The notes: a model not told the origin generated them from the letters alone. Numbered from the stretch's first letter, positions 22,001 through 35,525 are shown. The stretch: DNA of 64,000 bases from Pempheris klunzingeri (GCF_042242105.1 NW_027254956.1:62001-126000), one strand, 5' to 3'. Translations and numbers: made by a program.

Positions 22001-22898
22001 TTAGTCAGTCATTAACACAATTCAGTCACCTTTTCACACTGGCCTCTTTGTTCACTCATTCTTTCTTGATATGAATACTTTTTAAAATAAATCACTGAAG
22101 TTGGATTTTGTCTGCAGGTGACTTTCAGGCGTACAATATCAATTCAGTAATTACAGAGAAACACGATTTGTAATATACAGTAAGTATAAACTCATATCTT
22201 TTCTAATTGTGATCTGTATTTAGTATTCATCTAAATGACTAAATAAACTGTGGCAGCAGGCTGTTTCATAAACATTTATGATGACTGCTTTCAAGTTCAT
22301 TTAGTGTGATAGAGGTCGTACCCACCAGCATCAACGTGCAAACACAGGTAAAGACACGCAGCTATCAGGCATAAAAACCACTTCATCTCTGAAAAAGACA
22401 AACATAACCCTGTTATATACACACTAACCACATAACCAAAACTGATAATACACTCGTTTTTTTTTAATAAATACATACAAGCGTATATGGTAGCCTGAAT
22501 GAGAATTACACCTGCTGATGTCAAGAAATCCTATATGAGTTAAAAACTTGACCACAATACCTGTGGTGTCCTGCAAGTCCCAGTTTGGTCCTCGAGTTGG
22601 AGTCAGGCGAAGGTGTCTTTTACAACAATTTCTTGTCTATATATACTGTCTTCGCTAACAGGAGACACCCTTTGGTCACACCTGGGGTGTCTTTATTTCA
22701 GCAAGTTTCAAAAGAAATGCATAGCATGTATAACCTGCTCTGCCTAGCACTTCAAATCACCTGCACACTGGTTCTTTAAGTTGAAACTGTTTCCTGTAAG
22801 ACAAGAAAACACACATGTAGCCCCATTCAAAATCCTGTCAACACTCTAAATGTGACCTTTTACAGACATACAGTTGAGCAGTTATGTCATAACCCTAA

Positions 22899-23127
22899 TA
22901 TACACTGTTGCCCATAACGTTGGAATAAAATGTTTTTTTACCTCTTCTCATGAAATGATTGTGACAATGTGATTTATTCTTGATAAATAAAGTGTATATC
23001 TTCTCAAACTCTTCCAAACATGTCACAGTGAAACTTAAACCACAATTAACCTTGTTAAGCCTGTGTATTCAGGCTTTAACAAAATTGTATTGAACAATTA
23101 TTCCAACTTTATGGGCAATAGTGTATA
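22899..23127. mobile_element. Tc1/mariner-like MITE
   Basis: Thirty-base terminal inverted repeats at 22899-22928 and 23098-23127 differ at two positions. Each starts TATACACT, includes TTGCCCATAA and ends GTTGGAATAA. The outermost TA fits the TA target choice of Tc1/mariner transposases. The 229-bp element has no coding capacity. Confidence 0.85.
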
Positions 23128-23174
23128 ATAATAATAATAACATCCCAAACTTTTCTTTTTTTTTACCAGAACTG

Positions 23175-23186
23175 CATCATCATCAC

Positions 23187-23222
<36 letters not shown>
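23175..23222. repeat. (TCA)n microsatellite
   Basis: Near-perfect trinucleotide run. It creates poly-His and poly-Asp pseudo-frames that are not genes. Confidence 0.9.
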
Positions 23223-23225
<3 letters not shown>

Positions 23226-24707
23226 AAAAAGAAGATTCTTTCATTTTGTTATTGGAACAAAACCGACTCACATCCATTTTATGAAGTTTCAGCAAAAGAA
23301 CACAATATATTAATTAGTCAATCATCAATATTTAATTAGCAGATTTTGTCTCATGTGACACAAACAGAAAATTGCTTTTTGTAAAATCAGATCTTGGTCT
23401 GTTGGTTTTTGCACACATTTGGCAAAAACTGACATTTCATTGACGTTTTTGTTGTCATTTTCTTGTTGTCATTTTAATGTTGTATCTCTTCTTTTATGAG
23501 TATTTAGCACTTTACCCCCAACATTGCGTGCATAAGTCTCCCATTGTTTAACTGTTTTTAATCTATTTCCTCATTCATCAAATACCTTTGACCTGAATAT
23601 TTTATTCAAATGAAGCTTGATGAAGTCAGCCCAACCCAAAATAGCATTAAAGCCCAAACAATTTTCAGCTTTAGCTTTTCTTCAGGCATGTAGTCAATCT
23701 GGTTTTGTACCTTAACTGCATGGAAAGCTGTTAAGAAAAGAAGATCTATGTGCATGTTAATTAAACATAAAAACATACAACATTAAGAAAAAGAGCACAC
23801 AACCGTAAGAATAATGCGTCTATGTAAAAAATATTGTGTGCAGCACATGAACACTGTGTGTTACGTGGAGCTGTTAAAGCTTCTCTATACAACATTCAAA
23901 ACGTTAATATATCATTTAACAACTATTTCCTATATAAAGATGCATTTGAGCTCAAGTTTTATTTGAAGGCTGCATATGTTTTATATGAGAATAGAATTTA
24001 ACAGTTGGTTATTCGTTAGACTGAGTGATTGTACATAGCAAACGGTTTGTTTATTTTGGTCTGAGATGCTAATGAGTGCAACCATATCGGTTCTGAATAC
24101 ATCGTAGAGAGAACTTTTGCTTTGGCCTGAAATGCTGAGGAATTGAATAGAGACCCTTTAAAAAAGAGTAAAACATACTATGTCATCATTACATTGTCAG
24201 TGGATCCTCTGTATTTGTCTGATGACCCACACATTGTCCTCATTTACTTTCTTAGGGATACAATCCAACAATGATTGTGATTGTGTCGGGCGCAGTTTTT
24301 GCTGAATACAATGTATGAGAAGCCATTAATACACTGATCCTTCTCAAAACTTGCATCAATAGATTTTATTTATATTTATTTATTCATAAATTCATTTTAC
24401 AGACTACAATCTGGTCAGAATCTGCTTTTTAGTCTACAAACTGATGATCCGTGAAGCAAAAAACCCAAAAGATTTCTCAATGATGACACGGATTGTTGTT
24501 TATTAACTATTAATTGTTTGACAATTTGAAAAATACACTTATTTGCCTTGTTAATAGTTAGGTGAAGAATGACAGCGAGACACTGGTATGAATTTGACTC
24601 TATAACTTTTTATTGCTTTTCTTCAGGTTCTTTTTTAAAAGATGCAGTGCAACATCCTGTGATGTACAATGACCTCTAGTGGCTAAAAACTAATGGAATA
24701 CACAACA

Positions 24708-24840
24708 CTTAGCTTAGCATAAAAATTGGAAACAAGGGGAAACAGCTGGCTTCTCTCTGTCCAAAGGTAACACGATCCACCTACCAGCACGTCCAAGGCT
24801 TCCTGTTCCCACCTGCGTTCAGTCTTTAGGCTAAGCTAAG
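24708..24840. mobile_element. Short inverted-repeat element (MITE-like)
   Basis: Ends CTTAGCTTAGCATAAA (24708-24723) and TTTAGGCTAAGCTAAG (24825-24840) are inverted with 15 of 16 matches. The inside begins TTGGAAACAAGGGGAAACAG. I recall similar text as abundant in percomorph genomes, but class and exact ends are uncertain. Confidence 0.55.
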
Positions 24841-26469
24841 CTAAGCTAACCTATGGTGACCTGGTTTCAAGCTGGGTGTCCCTGGGCCTGAAAAAACCTC
24901 TGTAGAACACCAAAATGTTTAAATTTTCAATGTTTCCAGTTTTCAATATTCACTACCAAATTGTCCCACTTTTCGACATAATTACAATAATAATTATTGT
25001 ATTATACTTGTTTTCAACACTTCATATAGACATTTATCAAGTTCTGTTCCACTCATTAACATAAATAATCCACCACCAGTATGAATTCAACACTGATTGT
25101 CTGTATGTGTGTCAACTAATCAATGTGTCGGTGACAAGGCTATTGCTAGACTATGATGCTTGCTGCTCTTTCTGACCAATAACCCTGTCGGTTTGCTAAT
25201 GGTTAGCTGTCATGCAGAATTGAAAGTCAATGTTTGCTAAAGAGCTCCATGACACAGCTAACTACTTCTGTAGTAAAGTATTTGGCCACAAAAATGCTGC
25301 GCTTTTCAGTCTTAGAGTCTTATTATTTTATTTATGTTATTCGATCCGTCTCTTTTCTAATGTTACAAAGAATACTATCTGTAACTTGAACCATGTTGAC
25401 TATTTGTCAGACATCAGTTCCTGAACATAGCAGACAAAAGAACATCAAAACAAGTAGTCAGATTGGTATGTTGATACTATTGTCTGTCTTCCAGGTATTT
25501 GCGGTTAGTGTAGTGTCGTGTGTGTGTGTGTGTGTGTGTGTGTGCTCAGTGCCTGTAAAAACGATACTAATACAGCTTTCATACAGACCTGTACATTATT
25601 AAATAAGAGAAAGAAATCATTCGTAACTTTCTCAAAAAAAAATTTATTGTTAAAAAATTTTCACGTGTCACTGCAACGGTATAGTCAGTAAACATGAAAA
25701 AAAGTGTACAGAAAAAATGTTCCTTGCCTCACTTACGAGAAACATGGGAGTGTCATGTGGTTGCATGCTGCTTCATTTACTCCGACACATAATTGGAGCT
25801 GTTTTCAGGAAATGTCAACTGAATGACCCAACCTGTACAACATCTCTGTGGGCTGGAAAATGCTGTTTGGGCAGAGGCTGGCCGTACGGCAGTAGTATGT
25901 GGGTATTCAGCAGGTGCTGATTAAAAGACAGATGCACGACAAAAAGGAATCTATTACGTTATGACGACTACAAGACCATTCTACAACAGGCTAGTTAAAA
26001 AAGTGTAATTATCATATCAATTTCCATCGTAGAGTAATTCTGCAATCGTATTGTGAAAATCCCCTCAATGCTGCAAAAGGTCATGTAATACAGCATGTAA
26101 TTACAGCACATTGCAGTAAACTGGTTGTTAATTTCATAAAAAATTACAAGCCGATGTAAATGAGAATTTAGAATCATTCACGATATAATTTTACATTTTA
26201 TGGAGGACAATTTAAACACATTTTGCACAAATACATGTTTTTTCTTATACTCTAATGATGTACTAAACTAGTCGTTCCCAAACTGAGGTCAGAACTGTAA
26301 TGGCTAACAGGAAGAAAAAAAAAGAAGAAAATACATAAAAGTAATTTTTCTATGAATTTGATTGATTCTCTGATTTTTGTGAGTTTCAAGATAATTTTCA
26401 CCTCTTCTGGGCGCTATAACTGACTAATGGGGAGGAAAATGATATAGGGATATGATTAAGATGTCAGAT

Positions 26470-26690
26470 TAAGGTAAGATAAAATAAACCTTTATTCGTC
26501 CCACATTGGGGAAATTTGCAAATTTGCAGCAGCAAAGAACAAGAACAACAGTGCAAAGATAAGTTAAACAACAGGTGCCTATATAAGTAGATATAGGTAA
26601 GTAGTAGTATAATATAAAATAGACTAAAAAAGCTGTGCAGTATATACAAATATAACAAAGAAATTGAACTGTAGTAGAATGGATGAAGTG
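26470..26690 (-). mobile_element. LINE 3' end
   Basis: On the minus strand, AATTTGCAAATTTCCCC, a short hairpin closing with GTGGGA, CGAATAAAGG and a TTATTTTATCTTACCTTA tail. Same architecture as the LINE tail at 14940 and the opposite-strand one near 9424. No coding part remains. Confidence 0.6.
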
Positions 26691-28119
26691 ATGAAAGCTC
26701 TTTAATTTTGTATTCCTAGATAGACTCTTCTCAGCAGTAAGCAGGGGTCATTAGTCATATTGAATGGGATGAAAAAGAGCACAATCCATTATAGCCTGGT
26801 TTGTTTATTGATCCTGCATCAAGAAATATTGTATTTAACTTTAAAATTACAGTGGTAAAAATATACTACCAAAACCAAATCCAGCAGCTCTTCACATTTA
26901 TTGTTGTACTGTATTGTTGTATATTGTTATATGTCCCGGCTAAAGACTTTGAGCAATGCTCTTTTATACAATGCATTTCAAACAACATTTTAATACCTCA
27001 GTGACATGAAGCCTTAGTCAAAAGGTTGGTATGTTTCGGCCAGTGTTGACAAAATAATGCACTTTCACTTTGCATTGGGTAATCCTGTCTCACCTGGTGT
27101 ACTTTTATTTTATTTTATTTTTAAGTCTTTTTGTTGTTTCTTTGTATTTATCTGCCTTTATTTCCTCTTCCTCCATTGTGCTGCTGCTACAGGCACATCA
27201 TTTCATAAATTATCTTGTCATCGCATTGACTGCACGAGGAAGTGGAGAATAGCCAGGGTGCCTGTGGTCAGACAGCTGACTGCTCCTTGCAGTAAATGAA
27301 TTACAATGGTATGCAAGATGATTGTTGATGATTGGCATTCAGAGGTAATGAAACATTGAAGGCTATGATTGATAATAGATGAGAAATGTTTTTTACTGCG
27401 GTTTAGACCTCGCGTATGTTCTCCCTCGTGGTGTGACTACACAGCACAGCACATGCTGCATGAAGCAAAAGGAATGTTACTTTTAAGTCTTTGCTGACGG
27501 TGACTGAGCAGAGGTACAAGCTTTTTTCACATCATGTGTTTGTGCTCTGGAAAGACGGAAATATTGAAATATATTGGCAGGGGAAAATGTATGTCCTTCC
27601 AGTAAATACCACAGACCCATGGACTACCACCAGCACATTTCTATAGGTATCTCAATATTAGGCTCACATACGACGCTATGAACATATGACCAAACTTAAC
27701 ATACTGGACAGGACTCTGTGTCATGTACCCGGCACTAAGGGGTCGGTCTCCTTCCTCTGTGATACTTTACAGGCTGTGTAGTTTTTTCCAACGGGAAAAT
27801 GAAAACAGATCAGGATCAACAAGAACTCAATGTTGTAATCTCTGAAGAAGCTTGGTAGGCAGTTCTTGATTATATTCACCACAATTATATAAATGCCAAG
27901 CAAACTTTAACACAATTCTAAGTAGTTCACATACTCCATAATTTAAAGTCAAGGCTTCATGCCATGTACCCCAGCACCTCTCCTCTGTGTAACAAGGTGG
28001 AGGAACACTGGTCCTGCCAAAAGAGAAATTCCATTTGAACTCTTGTATGTGACTATATATCCAGCGCCTATAAACGATCACACCAGATCCTGTTCTTTCT
28101 ATGTTTGGATCACTGATAT

Positions 28120-28649
28120 TTAACCCTTTCATGTATAGAGGTCACTACAGTGTGCAGCTATTCAAAAGCTGTTTTCTTGTATATGCATGAGTTTTGATGG
28201 CATAGTTGCACATCAGCGACTGCAGTGGATGCTATTGCATCATCTCATGCACTGCTACCCAGTGAGAAGCCATTGCAAAAAAAAAAAGAGTGAAACCAAG
28301 ATGGTCGACAGACAGCCAGAAACACCAAGTTGCTCATTTTGTTCTGTTCAAACCTTCTACAAAAAGAAACCATGCAGGTAAGAAAAATATGGGGACACCA
28401 AGTAACATCTAAGGAGTCAAGTATTGATTTTATATTGGGAGGAAATTATGATTAATCACATGTCCACTAAATTTTACATCATGCATCAATAGCTATATTT
28501 CAACTACTGGACATGTAAATATATCTTTATAAAATTTGGATTGAAAAAAAAAAAGTTCAAATCTTGTTTTTCATGCCTAAAGATGAATAAAAACACTTAG
28601 TAAAAAAATCCTGACTGAGGTTATCATAATTCATGCATGAAAGGGTTAA
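28120..28649. mobile_element. Non-autonomous DNA transposon with TTAACCCTTTCATG ends
   Basis: TTAACCCTTTCATG at 28120-28133 and its exact complement CATGAAAGGGTTAA at 28636-28649 frame a 530-bp AT-rich element. It has an inner A-run and no transposase. The superfamily cannot be told from the ends alone. Confidence 0.75.
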
Positions 28650-29831
28650 GCTGGTGTCTTTGTTTACCTTTACTTATTCATTTTCTCATTTGGTAGCTAG
28701 AGGTGGAAATTAATGAAGCATAATGAGAGGAGCCATCCCACAGCACCTGTCCAGAGAATGGATGTGTCTTCATGAATAACATAAGGACAGATTTTTATGC
28801 TACTTCTGTATGTTGCATGCTTTAGACTGCTTTGTCCTTTCTTATTGACGCAGCTTATATGTGATGCCATAAAACAAATAGAAGAAGAAAGAACATAATG
28901 ATTTGCTCGTCTTCAGGTACCTCCAGGGTGTTTCAATATTATAAAATGTCTAATTTGTCACGCCTGAGAAGGGAAGGAGATGTAGCAAATGTATTAGGAG
29001 TGTATGAGAGAGTATGAAATGCAGAAACATTGTGGAAATTCCTTTACCTCCGTGTCACGTTTAAGCACTAAGCGATGATTGAATGAGCAGTAAGTTCCAA
29101 CACTCAGTCATCACTGTGGATGCCTTGACTCTGTTAATCTTATAAACTTATGAGTTATGTGAATACGCCCAGTGAAGTTGGGTGTTGGCTTCAACTAACA
29201 CATACAGACATTATTGTGATAAACATTTCTTTATTCATATTTTCATGAGAATAGGTAGTGCTCTGCTTTCAGAGTGGCTGATGAGATGCATGGATCTGAA
29301 ATGCTCTTTAACTAGAATCAGCTAATTTGGTGGTTATAATGGAAGACATAAGAGATTCATGGACAGTGATGCATTGAGCATTGTCTTATCACATGAACTC
29401 AAATCCTTCAGTAATGCAAGCATTAATTGTTCTTTTGTACTCTTTATTAAAAGTATTACTCTGAACTCTTGGAATAGCCGTCATGGTGGCCATTTTATTT
29501 GCACAAAGGTAAAATAGGCATGAGAACAACTGAATGTGTGTGAATATGTTTAATTCATCTGAGAATAACTCAACAGGGTGAAACTGTTGATTATTAAAGA
29601 AAGGACATTTTGCAAGCACTTGATTTAGCCAAGAAATGAGCTGGAAATTTGAAGGTGCATCATTTAGAAGCATCTTTCATAATGGAAATTATGATGCAGG
29701 TAAAACCCTTGTTGGTCTGAATGAGTGTTAGAAAAACAAACTTTTTTGCTTCTTGTTTATTTTATGCTACAGCTGCAACAACACAATAGAATTTTTGCGA
29801 ACATGAAAGTTACATAATCATGCTTGAAGGA

Positions 29832-29833
<2 letters not shown>

Positions 29834-29870
<37 letters not shown>
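29834..29870. repeat. (GT)n microsatellite
   Basis: Perfect dinucleotide run of about 18 units. Confidence 0.95.
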
Positions 29871-29871
<1 letters not shown>

Positions 29872-31836
29872 TATAGTCACCACTAGGCCAAGACAAGTTC
29901 AGCAGGTTTGTACACTAATGGAAAGCTGACATTTAGAGCTGTTCAACAGTAATTCAATGACAGAGACACCCTTAAACATATTGCAGTGCAGCGACATGTA
30001 AACTATGGGCTAACGTCACTGTGCTGGTTGTAGCCACAACCGTACAGTTGCAGGTTTGAGGACCGACATCTTACCACATTTTCATTTGCAGTCACTTTAT
30101 ATAAATTACATAAAACACAGCTAATTTGTTTAGTTCAGAACTTCTTTATTTCTATTTTTGACAATGCAATGATTCTGGATGAAGTGCATGGGTTACATTT
30201 GTTTGTAATGTTTCCTGTTGGTTTACTTAAGTTATCTTATCTGACATTTTGTTTTTGAGTTACCTGGCTGCGATAAAAGATGGGTTTGAGGGTGGAGCCT
30301 GGTTTTATCATACATTGCAGACCTCATATCTCATTTTATCATGTGTGTTAGTTGAGTTAATGTGTTATTTTGTCAGCTTCATCTTTTAGTAGAGTTGTGT
30401 TCCGATTATCCCTTTTAGGAGACCTGTAATTCTGTTAATTGGTTTTGAATCTTTTTTGGGGGGGGGAATAAACCCAGCGGGCTTCTTGGTCTACAGTATT
30501 CACAGAGAACTGAGTAGACCATAATTTGAACAAGACTACTGTGTTTGACTGCATAATATCTCACAAATAACTGCATATGTATGTTTTCTGTTTTCACGAC
30601 ACTGTAACATTTACTCGCTTTAAGTCCAACACGGTGAAAGCAGGGCTGGGCACACTAACGTCCAATGCAAGCATTGAATAATAAAGTCAAGTTGTCGGTC
30701 ACTTGGCCTTCCTCTGGTTAAATGTTTGACTAAACGAAATCTCAAGGATTATAATGACATCAAGTGCAGGACACTTGTGCCTTTTTGTGCAAGTGCACAT
30801 GGGAAATGCAGTCCACCATAGCAGGCCCAAACACATCACAAAAACTGAAGACAAATCAATACAGAAAGCAAGAATACAAAGCTAGTAGAGGCGTATCAGA
30901 TAATCCATTCATAGATGCAATGCTCTGTTCTTAGAGATTATGCAGGAAGCATCAAAGCTATGCACCATTTATTACTGATCAGGTAGCTGGGAGTCCATAT
31001 CACTGAGAGTCTGACACGGTCCACATCCAAAGACATCTTTACGAATCTCTCTGGAGGACCTAAAGGCTTTTTTTCACTCTTTGCACTAGAAAGCATCACA
31101 ACAAGGGGAACCACCAACAGTTTTGAGAAATGCTTTGTTTAAAAAGTCTTTTAAGTTTTATCGTATAGTTGTTGTTTTTATTCAGCTTTGATTTGTATGC
31201 CACATTACATTTCAGACCTCATATTGCTGGTGTATGTTACAAATAAATCCTTTTCCCAAGCCCAAGAACTGTATATTTCCTCTGCTCTGCTGCCATCTGT
31301 TGGTGCCTTCAGGAGCTGTCACTCTCAACACTACTAGTGGACTTTATTTCAATTTAAAAGAACTGCAAATTCATTCAGACATATTCCTCTCTGATAAGAC
31401 CATATACCACATACAGTCTGTGCTTCCAACATTCAAACTCTATGTGCAGCAAGCAGTCAAGCATCCAAGTAAGGCTAAATAATAATTGATATAACCACGC
31501 ACAGAGTTCAAGTAATAAATCCAGTGTCACATGTGTTTTCTCTCTGTTATTGAAATGTTGATTTTTTTGCAGTTAAAGTAAACAGATGGTATCATCTGTC
31601 CACAGGCTGAAGGTCAGTTTATCCCGTTAGTATCCTGCACTTCACTAACAGTGTATTGAAAGCGTGACCAGGAAGTAACCAGTGATATTTTTAGGGAAGC
31701 CTTTAATAGTTGATACGCGCCTGCGCATAACATCTGCTCCTCTGATTGGCTGATCCCGGTGCGGCCAAACAACCTCACATATGTTATTATAGACCAAATC
31801 ATCTGCGCTGCATATCGTTTTCTGCGCCTTCACATA

Positions 31837-34800
31837 ATGACAGCGTCTGGTTTGATCCTGGTGATCCTCGCTGTGTCCCTGTGGCCCGGTAAGATGAAGG
31901 TTTACCGACAACCGTTTTAATGCCTGCATCATTGTCACCTGACTGGTCGCCATTAAATCTGTTGTTATTGATCCGGTTGTTGTCGTGGAATGCATAACAA
32001 CTTACAATCGTAGCTAACATTATATTCTGACAGAAATATTCAAGATATTTACACGCTTTCTCTATGTCCCTCTTTTTCTCTATCCCTCCATCACTGTCTG
32101 CGTCCTCTCTCCTCCTCTCTGGGGATTTTAAGGAGACACCAGGTTCATCATAGACCCAATGTCATTCACCAAGCAGAAAGCTCTGGTAAGCCTGACTTTT
32201 ATTTCCTAATGTTATCACTGTTTGTCAAATGTTTCAGCGCACTAATATGTGAACTACAGTCATTTCAAAATAATGCATTCACATAAATCCACACACTGAA
32301 CCTTATTTTTAAAAATTGCAAAGTCACTTTTTCTTTTTGCAGGTGTTGAAAACAGCACAAGTCATTTCATGTATTTATTAAAGATGTGTTTGCCACCGTG
32401 GTCGATCCACATTTCATTACATCAGTTTATAAAAAGTGCACAAAAACAGACAACTAATTGTGTTGGCATGGACGTCTCGAGGCCTAAATGATCTTCTCAC
32501 TGTGGCTTCTCCTTGTCAGACACTGGATTTCTGTTCAGAATGCAGCCAGATCGTCCAGCTGTCTGAAAACATGATTTCCAGCAGAGATTCAAAGGTGAGG
32601 ACGTGACTCCTCGCTCACTGCAGTTTCGCTTTCATTTCCCTTAACTGACCACTGTGTGCATGGGCCAGGGTTTTGTGGCATTGGTTGAAAGTGAAACTGC
32701 CTACCACAGCTGTGATTCCTGCAATGTTTTGTTAAGTTAAACCTAAAAATGGATGTTTATAATGAGATGGAAGGAAAAGAGGAGAGAGAAATTTCAATAT
32801 TGAAATGTCAGGGTGTAAAAATATGACTTTCATCTCATACATTTAAGATTGTCAAGCTGTTTTGCTTAGTACTTTGCAGATAAATAGTTAAATTGGTGTC
32901 CATTTGTGTAGAAAAACAGTTAACAGTCAAGTATCTTTGCCACACCAGACAATACACTAACTACTGTGTTCCTACAGGAGATTGTATATGAAACCTTGCA
33001 TGCTCTGTGCCAACGCCTCCCAGGAGAGCAGGCATCAGAGTGTGATTCACAGGTTAAGACTTATTTGCCAAAAGTCCTGCAGAAAACGCCTGGTCAGCTG
33101 GTGAGTTTAGCCTCTATTCAGGCTGTGAAAACAGAATAAATACTTTAACTTTCTATGTTGACCTTTAATGCAAAGTAACATGTTTATGTAGAAACCGGGG
33201 GAGACCTGTAAGGTTTTTGGACTTTGTGCTGCTCACATGGAGGAGGAACTGCTGAAACTACCCCACCACGCCACTGATAAAGACACATCCAGCTCTGCAC
33301 TCAGCACAGCCACCGGCACCAGAGTGAGCAAGAGACAGCAGAAGTGAATGTTAAAACGGATGTTGAAATTCAGCTTTTTATGCTTCTTGCTATAAACAGT
33401 CCTCAATCTGCTCTTCTCCCTAGGAGCAGTTCGGCCCAGTTTGCAGCCTGTGTTTGTTAGTTATCAGGAAACTGGAGACCCTGCTGCCCAAAAATATGAC
33501 TGAGGTGACTCTTTTTCACATCAGCAGCTTATCGCTTAGCGTACATCATATCGCACATAAGCCACCAAATTCTCTCTCTTGCCCTGCAGGATGCTTTAAT
33601 GAAGCTCATGGACGAGGTCTGCGATCTCATACCGCACAGTTATATGGATGAATGCAATGACTTCGTCGACAAATACGGCACACAGATAGTCGAATTCCTC
33701 TTATCGTCTGCTGCTCCTCACACAATATGCTCTCTCTTGCACCTCTGTTGGTTCGAGGAGCAGCATGTTCCAGGTCAGTCACATGTTTGTATTGAATACA
33801 TTTGGCTGTTGTTTATTGGTTTGACCCGAACCTCACACTTGCACCAACACTTTTAACACTGCTGATTACCCAGACGTGCTCCTCCCCTCGGACTGCGAGT
33901 CGTGCCGCACGCTGGCCGTGCTGAGCAGACTTCACCTGGGTCCCAACTCCACTGAACCTCAGACTTCCTCTTTCCTCCAGTCTGTGTGTGTCCATCACCC
34001 CAATGCCATCCCCAAGGTCTGACCCTCAGCTTCTATTAACACTGCAGTACTGCAGAACTCCTGACTGACAAAATCCTTCACACATCACTATAACCTTAAA
34101 AGCACGGTTTGAACCGACCAACACGTTAATGTAGTTATGCCTCTCCTTGCATACCCTTTCTTTATATGCCTCTATACATTTGAATGTATTGACTCTCCTT
34201 GTTTATTGCTTAAAGTTTACAGTTAAGTGATTTAAGCAATTAAAAAAAAGTCACACTAAGAAAAGATGCATGATAAAAAAAACTGTCACGCTCTTTTCAG
34301 TGTGAGGCCTTCACCAACATCTATGGCTTCCGACTGCAGAAGGTTTTGGGAAACCAGATGGACGCTCCACATGCTTGTGAAGTAAGAATGAACACATGCA
34401 CACGTACAATGGCCCGTCTCACTGCAGGGGCAAAGAGGAATTTATATCCAGTCTTCACACAGTATTACAGATCCACACAAGGATTTGTGTGCAGTAAATG
34501 GTATTTATCTACAGGGGACACCTTCACGGGGGTTTACATTAGCACATTGACTGACATGAAGTTTACCATCACTTGCAGAAAACCAAAAAATGTAGAAACA
34601 TTAGTTGATTTTCTAATAATATTCAACAGGGCGACTCTGGGCCATGCAGCACCACTCATGAACACAGTGTAGCCACTCATGAACACGTCTCACACTGGGG
34701 ACCTTTTGTCTCATCTGTCTTGCAGAGAGCGGATCTATGCGGTGCCTCGAGGAAGGTGGAGCCGCTGGGAAAGAATCGTTGTTCTTGGGGACCAAGCTAC

Positions 34801-35370
34801 TGGTGCAAAGACATTCAAACTGCTCAGAAGTGTGGTGTAAGTTGATGTCAGTATTATTGCACATGTAGCTGGTAAAAGTGATATAAAGGTCACTTTTCAC
34901 AGCCATCAGAGAGAGTTTGATAAACTCTCACCTTCCTTAACAGCTGTTCTTCCTCTTACATTGTGTCCAGCTTCTCTTTTGTAGAATTGTAAGCTGTTGA
35001 TTCAAGATTGTTCTCAATGTTTAGTTCCATGATAATTGAGTAAATATTTATAGTAATCAAGCAAGACAACTGTCAGGGTCTGTATGGAGAGTCAATATGG
35101 TCTCTCTGCAGAGAACTTGGCGGGCATGAGGATTTAATGATTTTGCCAGTCAGAACTGATATTAGACATCACAATTTTGTCTTTGAAAATGTTTAGAATT
35201 TAAGTAATTGGCTGAAGACACACTGAAAACCTATTTCTCCCTTAAAAGGACTACACACCATTTAAGCACATAAGTATCTCCCCTACAATTTAGATTTGTT
35301 TCAAAACCCATTTCTCTGTTTTTGTCTGCAGAACCAGGCCTACTGTGAGAAATACATGTGGAAGGAGTAA
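31837..35370 (+). CDS. sftpb: Surfactant protein B-like / prosaposin-family secreted protein
   Basis: Exons 31837-31888, 32133-32185, 32520-32594, 32978-33100, 33192-33323, 33424-33504, 33590-33773, 33874-34016, 34301-34381, 34726-34836 and 35332-35370 sum to 1074 nt (357 aa). Signal peptide MTASGLILVILAVSLWP. Saposin B-type domain 1 spans about residues 36-118 (CSEC, six Cys). Domain 2 spans about 148-225 (CSLC...CSLLHLC). A third, diverged one starts at SDCESC. A saposin A-type end closes the protein (CSWGPSYWC, about 322-330). Saposin B domains bind lipids in lysosomes, lamellar bodies or the extracellular space. The name rests on order: human SFTPB neighbours USP39 and C2orf68, as here. 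Unlike my recollection of mammalian SP-B, the saposin A-type part is C-terminal, as in prosaposin. A psap-like paralogue is the alternative. Confidence 0.82.
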
Positions 35371-35525
35371 ACCAAGCTGCCTGCAGCTCAGAGAACATCT
35401 GCAAGAAGAGCTCTCTTTTTACAAATGTATAATTCCACTGATCAACTCGTAAAGTTTTCTAAATTAGTGCACTGATCACTGGCTTTTTTTTATTATTATT
35501 TCAAATTCTATTGCAGTCAATCGGC

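Larger units (their letters stand above)
10163..22386 (-). pseudogene. mpx: Myeloid haem peroxidase, copy 2, split by a provirus
   Basis: Tandem paralogue of the 1998-6275 gene. Exons: 22326-22386, 21892-21979, 21565-21740, 21341-21473, 20940-21069, 20539-20745, 20097-20457, 19825-19985, 19483-19741, 19222-19392, 10472-10681 continued at 19098-19125, and 10163-10370. Without the insertion they sum to 2193 nt (730 aa) and stay open, so the empty-site allele should be functional. Signal peptide MKWFLCLIAACLYLCL. Catalytic residues match copy 1, including Asn at the MPO Met243 position. It ends DLSPWTENIV and a stop at 10163-10165, the standard family end, with no C1q. An 8.4-kb retrovirus lies antisense in the exon encoding GLSEP...[11 protein letters not shown], between 10681 and 19098. 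Splicing around it is possible but would remove a 238-nt exon (not a multiple of 3). Confidence 0.88.
22387..31836. other. Gene-poor spacer with mobile-element remains
   Basis: No gene recognised. Copy 2 has an acceptor 2 nt before its ATG, so an untranslated first exon should lie within the first few hundred bases, but I cannot place it or a clear TATA box. The stretch contains a Tc1-like MITE (22899-23127), a TCA microsatellite (about 23175-23222), an inverted-repeat element (24708-24840), GT repeats (about 25518-25543 and 29834-29870), a LINE tail (about 26470-26690) and a second MITE (28120-28649). The rest is AT-rich and unremarkable. Confidence 0.6.

Noticed and set aside
23121-23339. 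His-rich and Asp-rich small proteins
   Set aside because: Both frames are readings of the TCA microsatellite.
31614-31995. Minus-strand frames overlapping the sftpb-like first exon
   Set aside because: No domain or splice signature; they lie across the promoter and signal-peptide exon.
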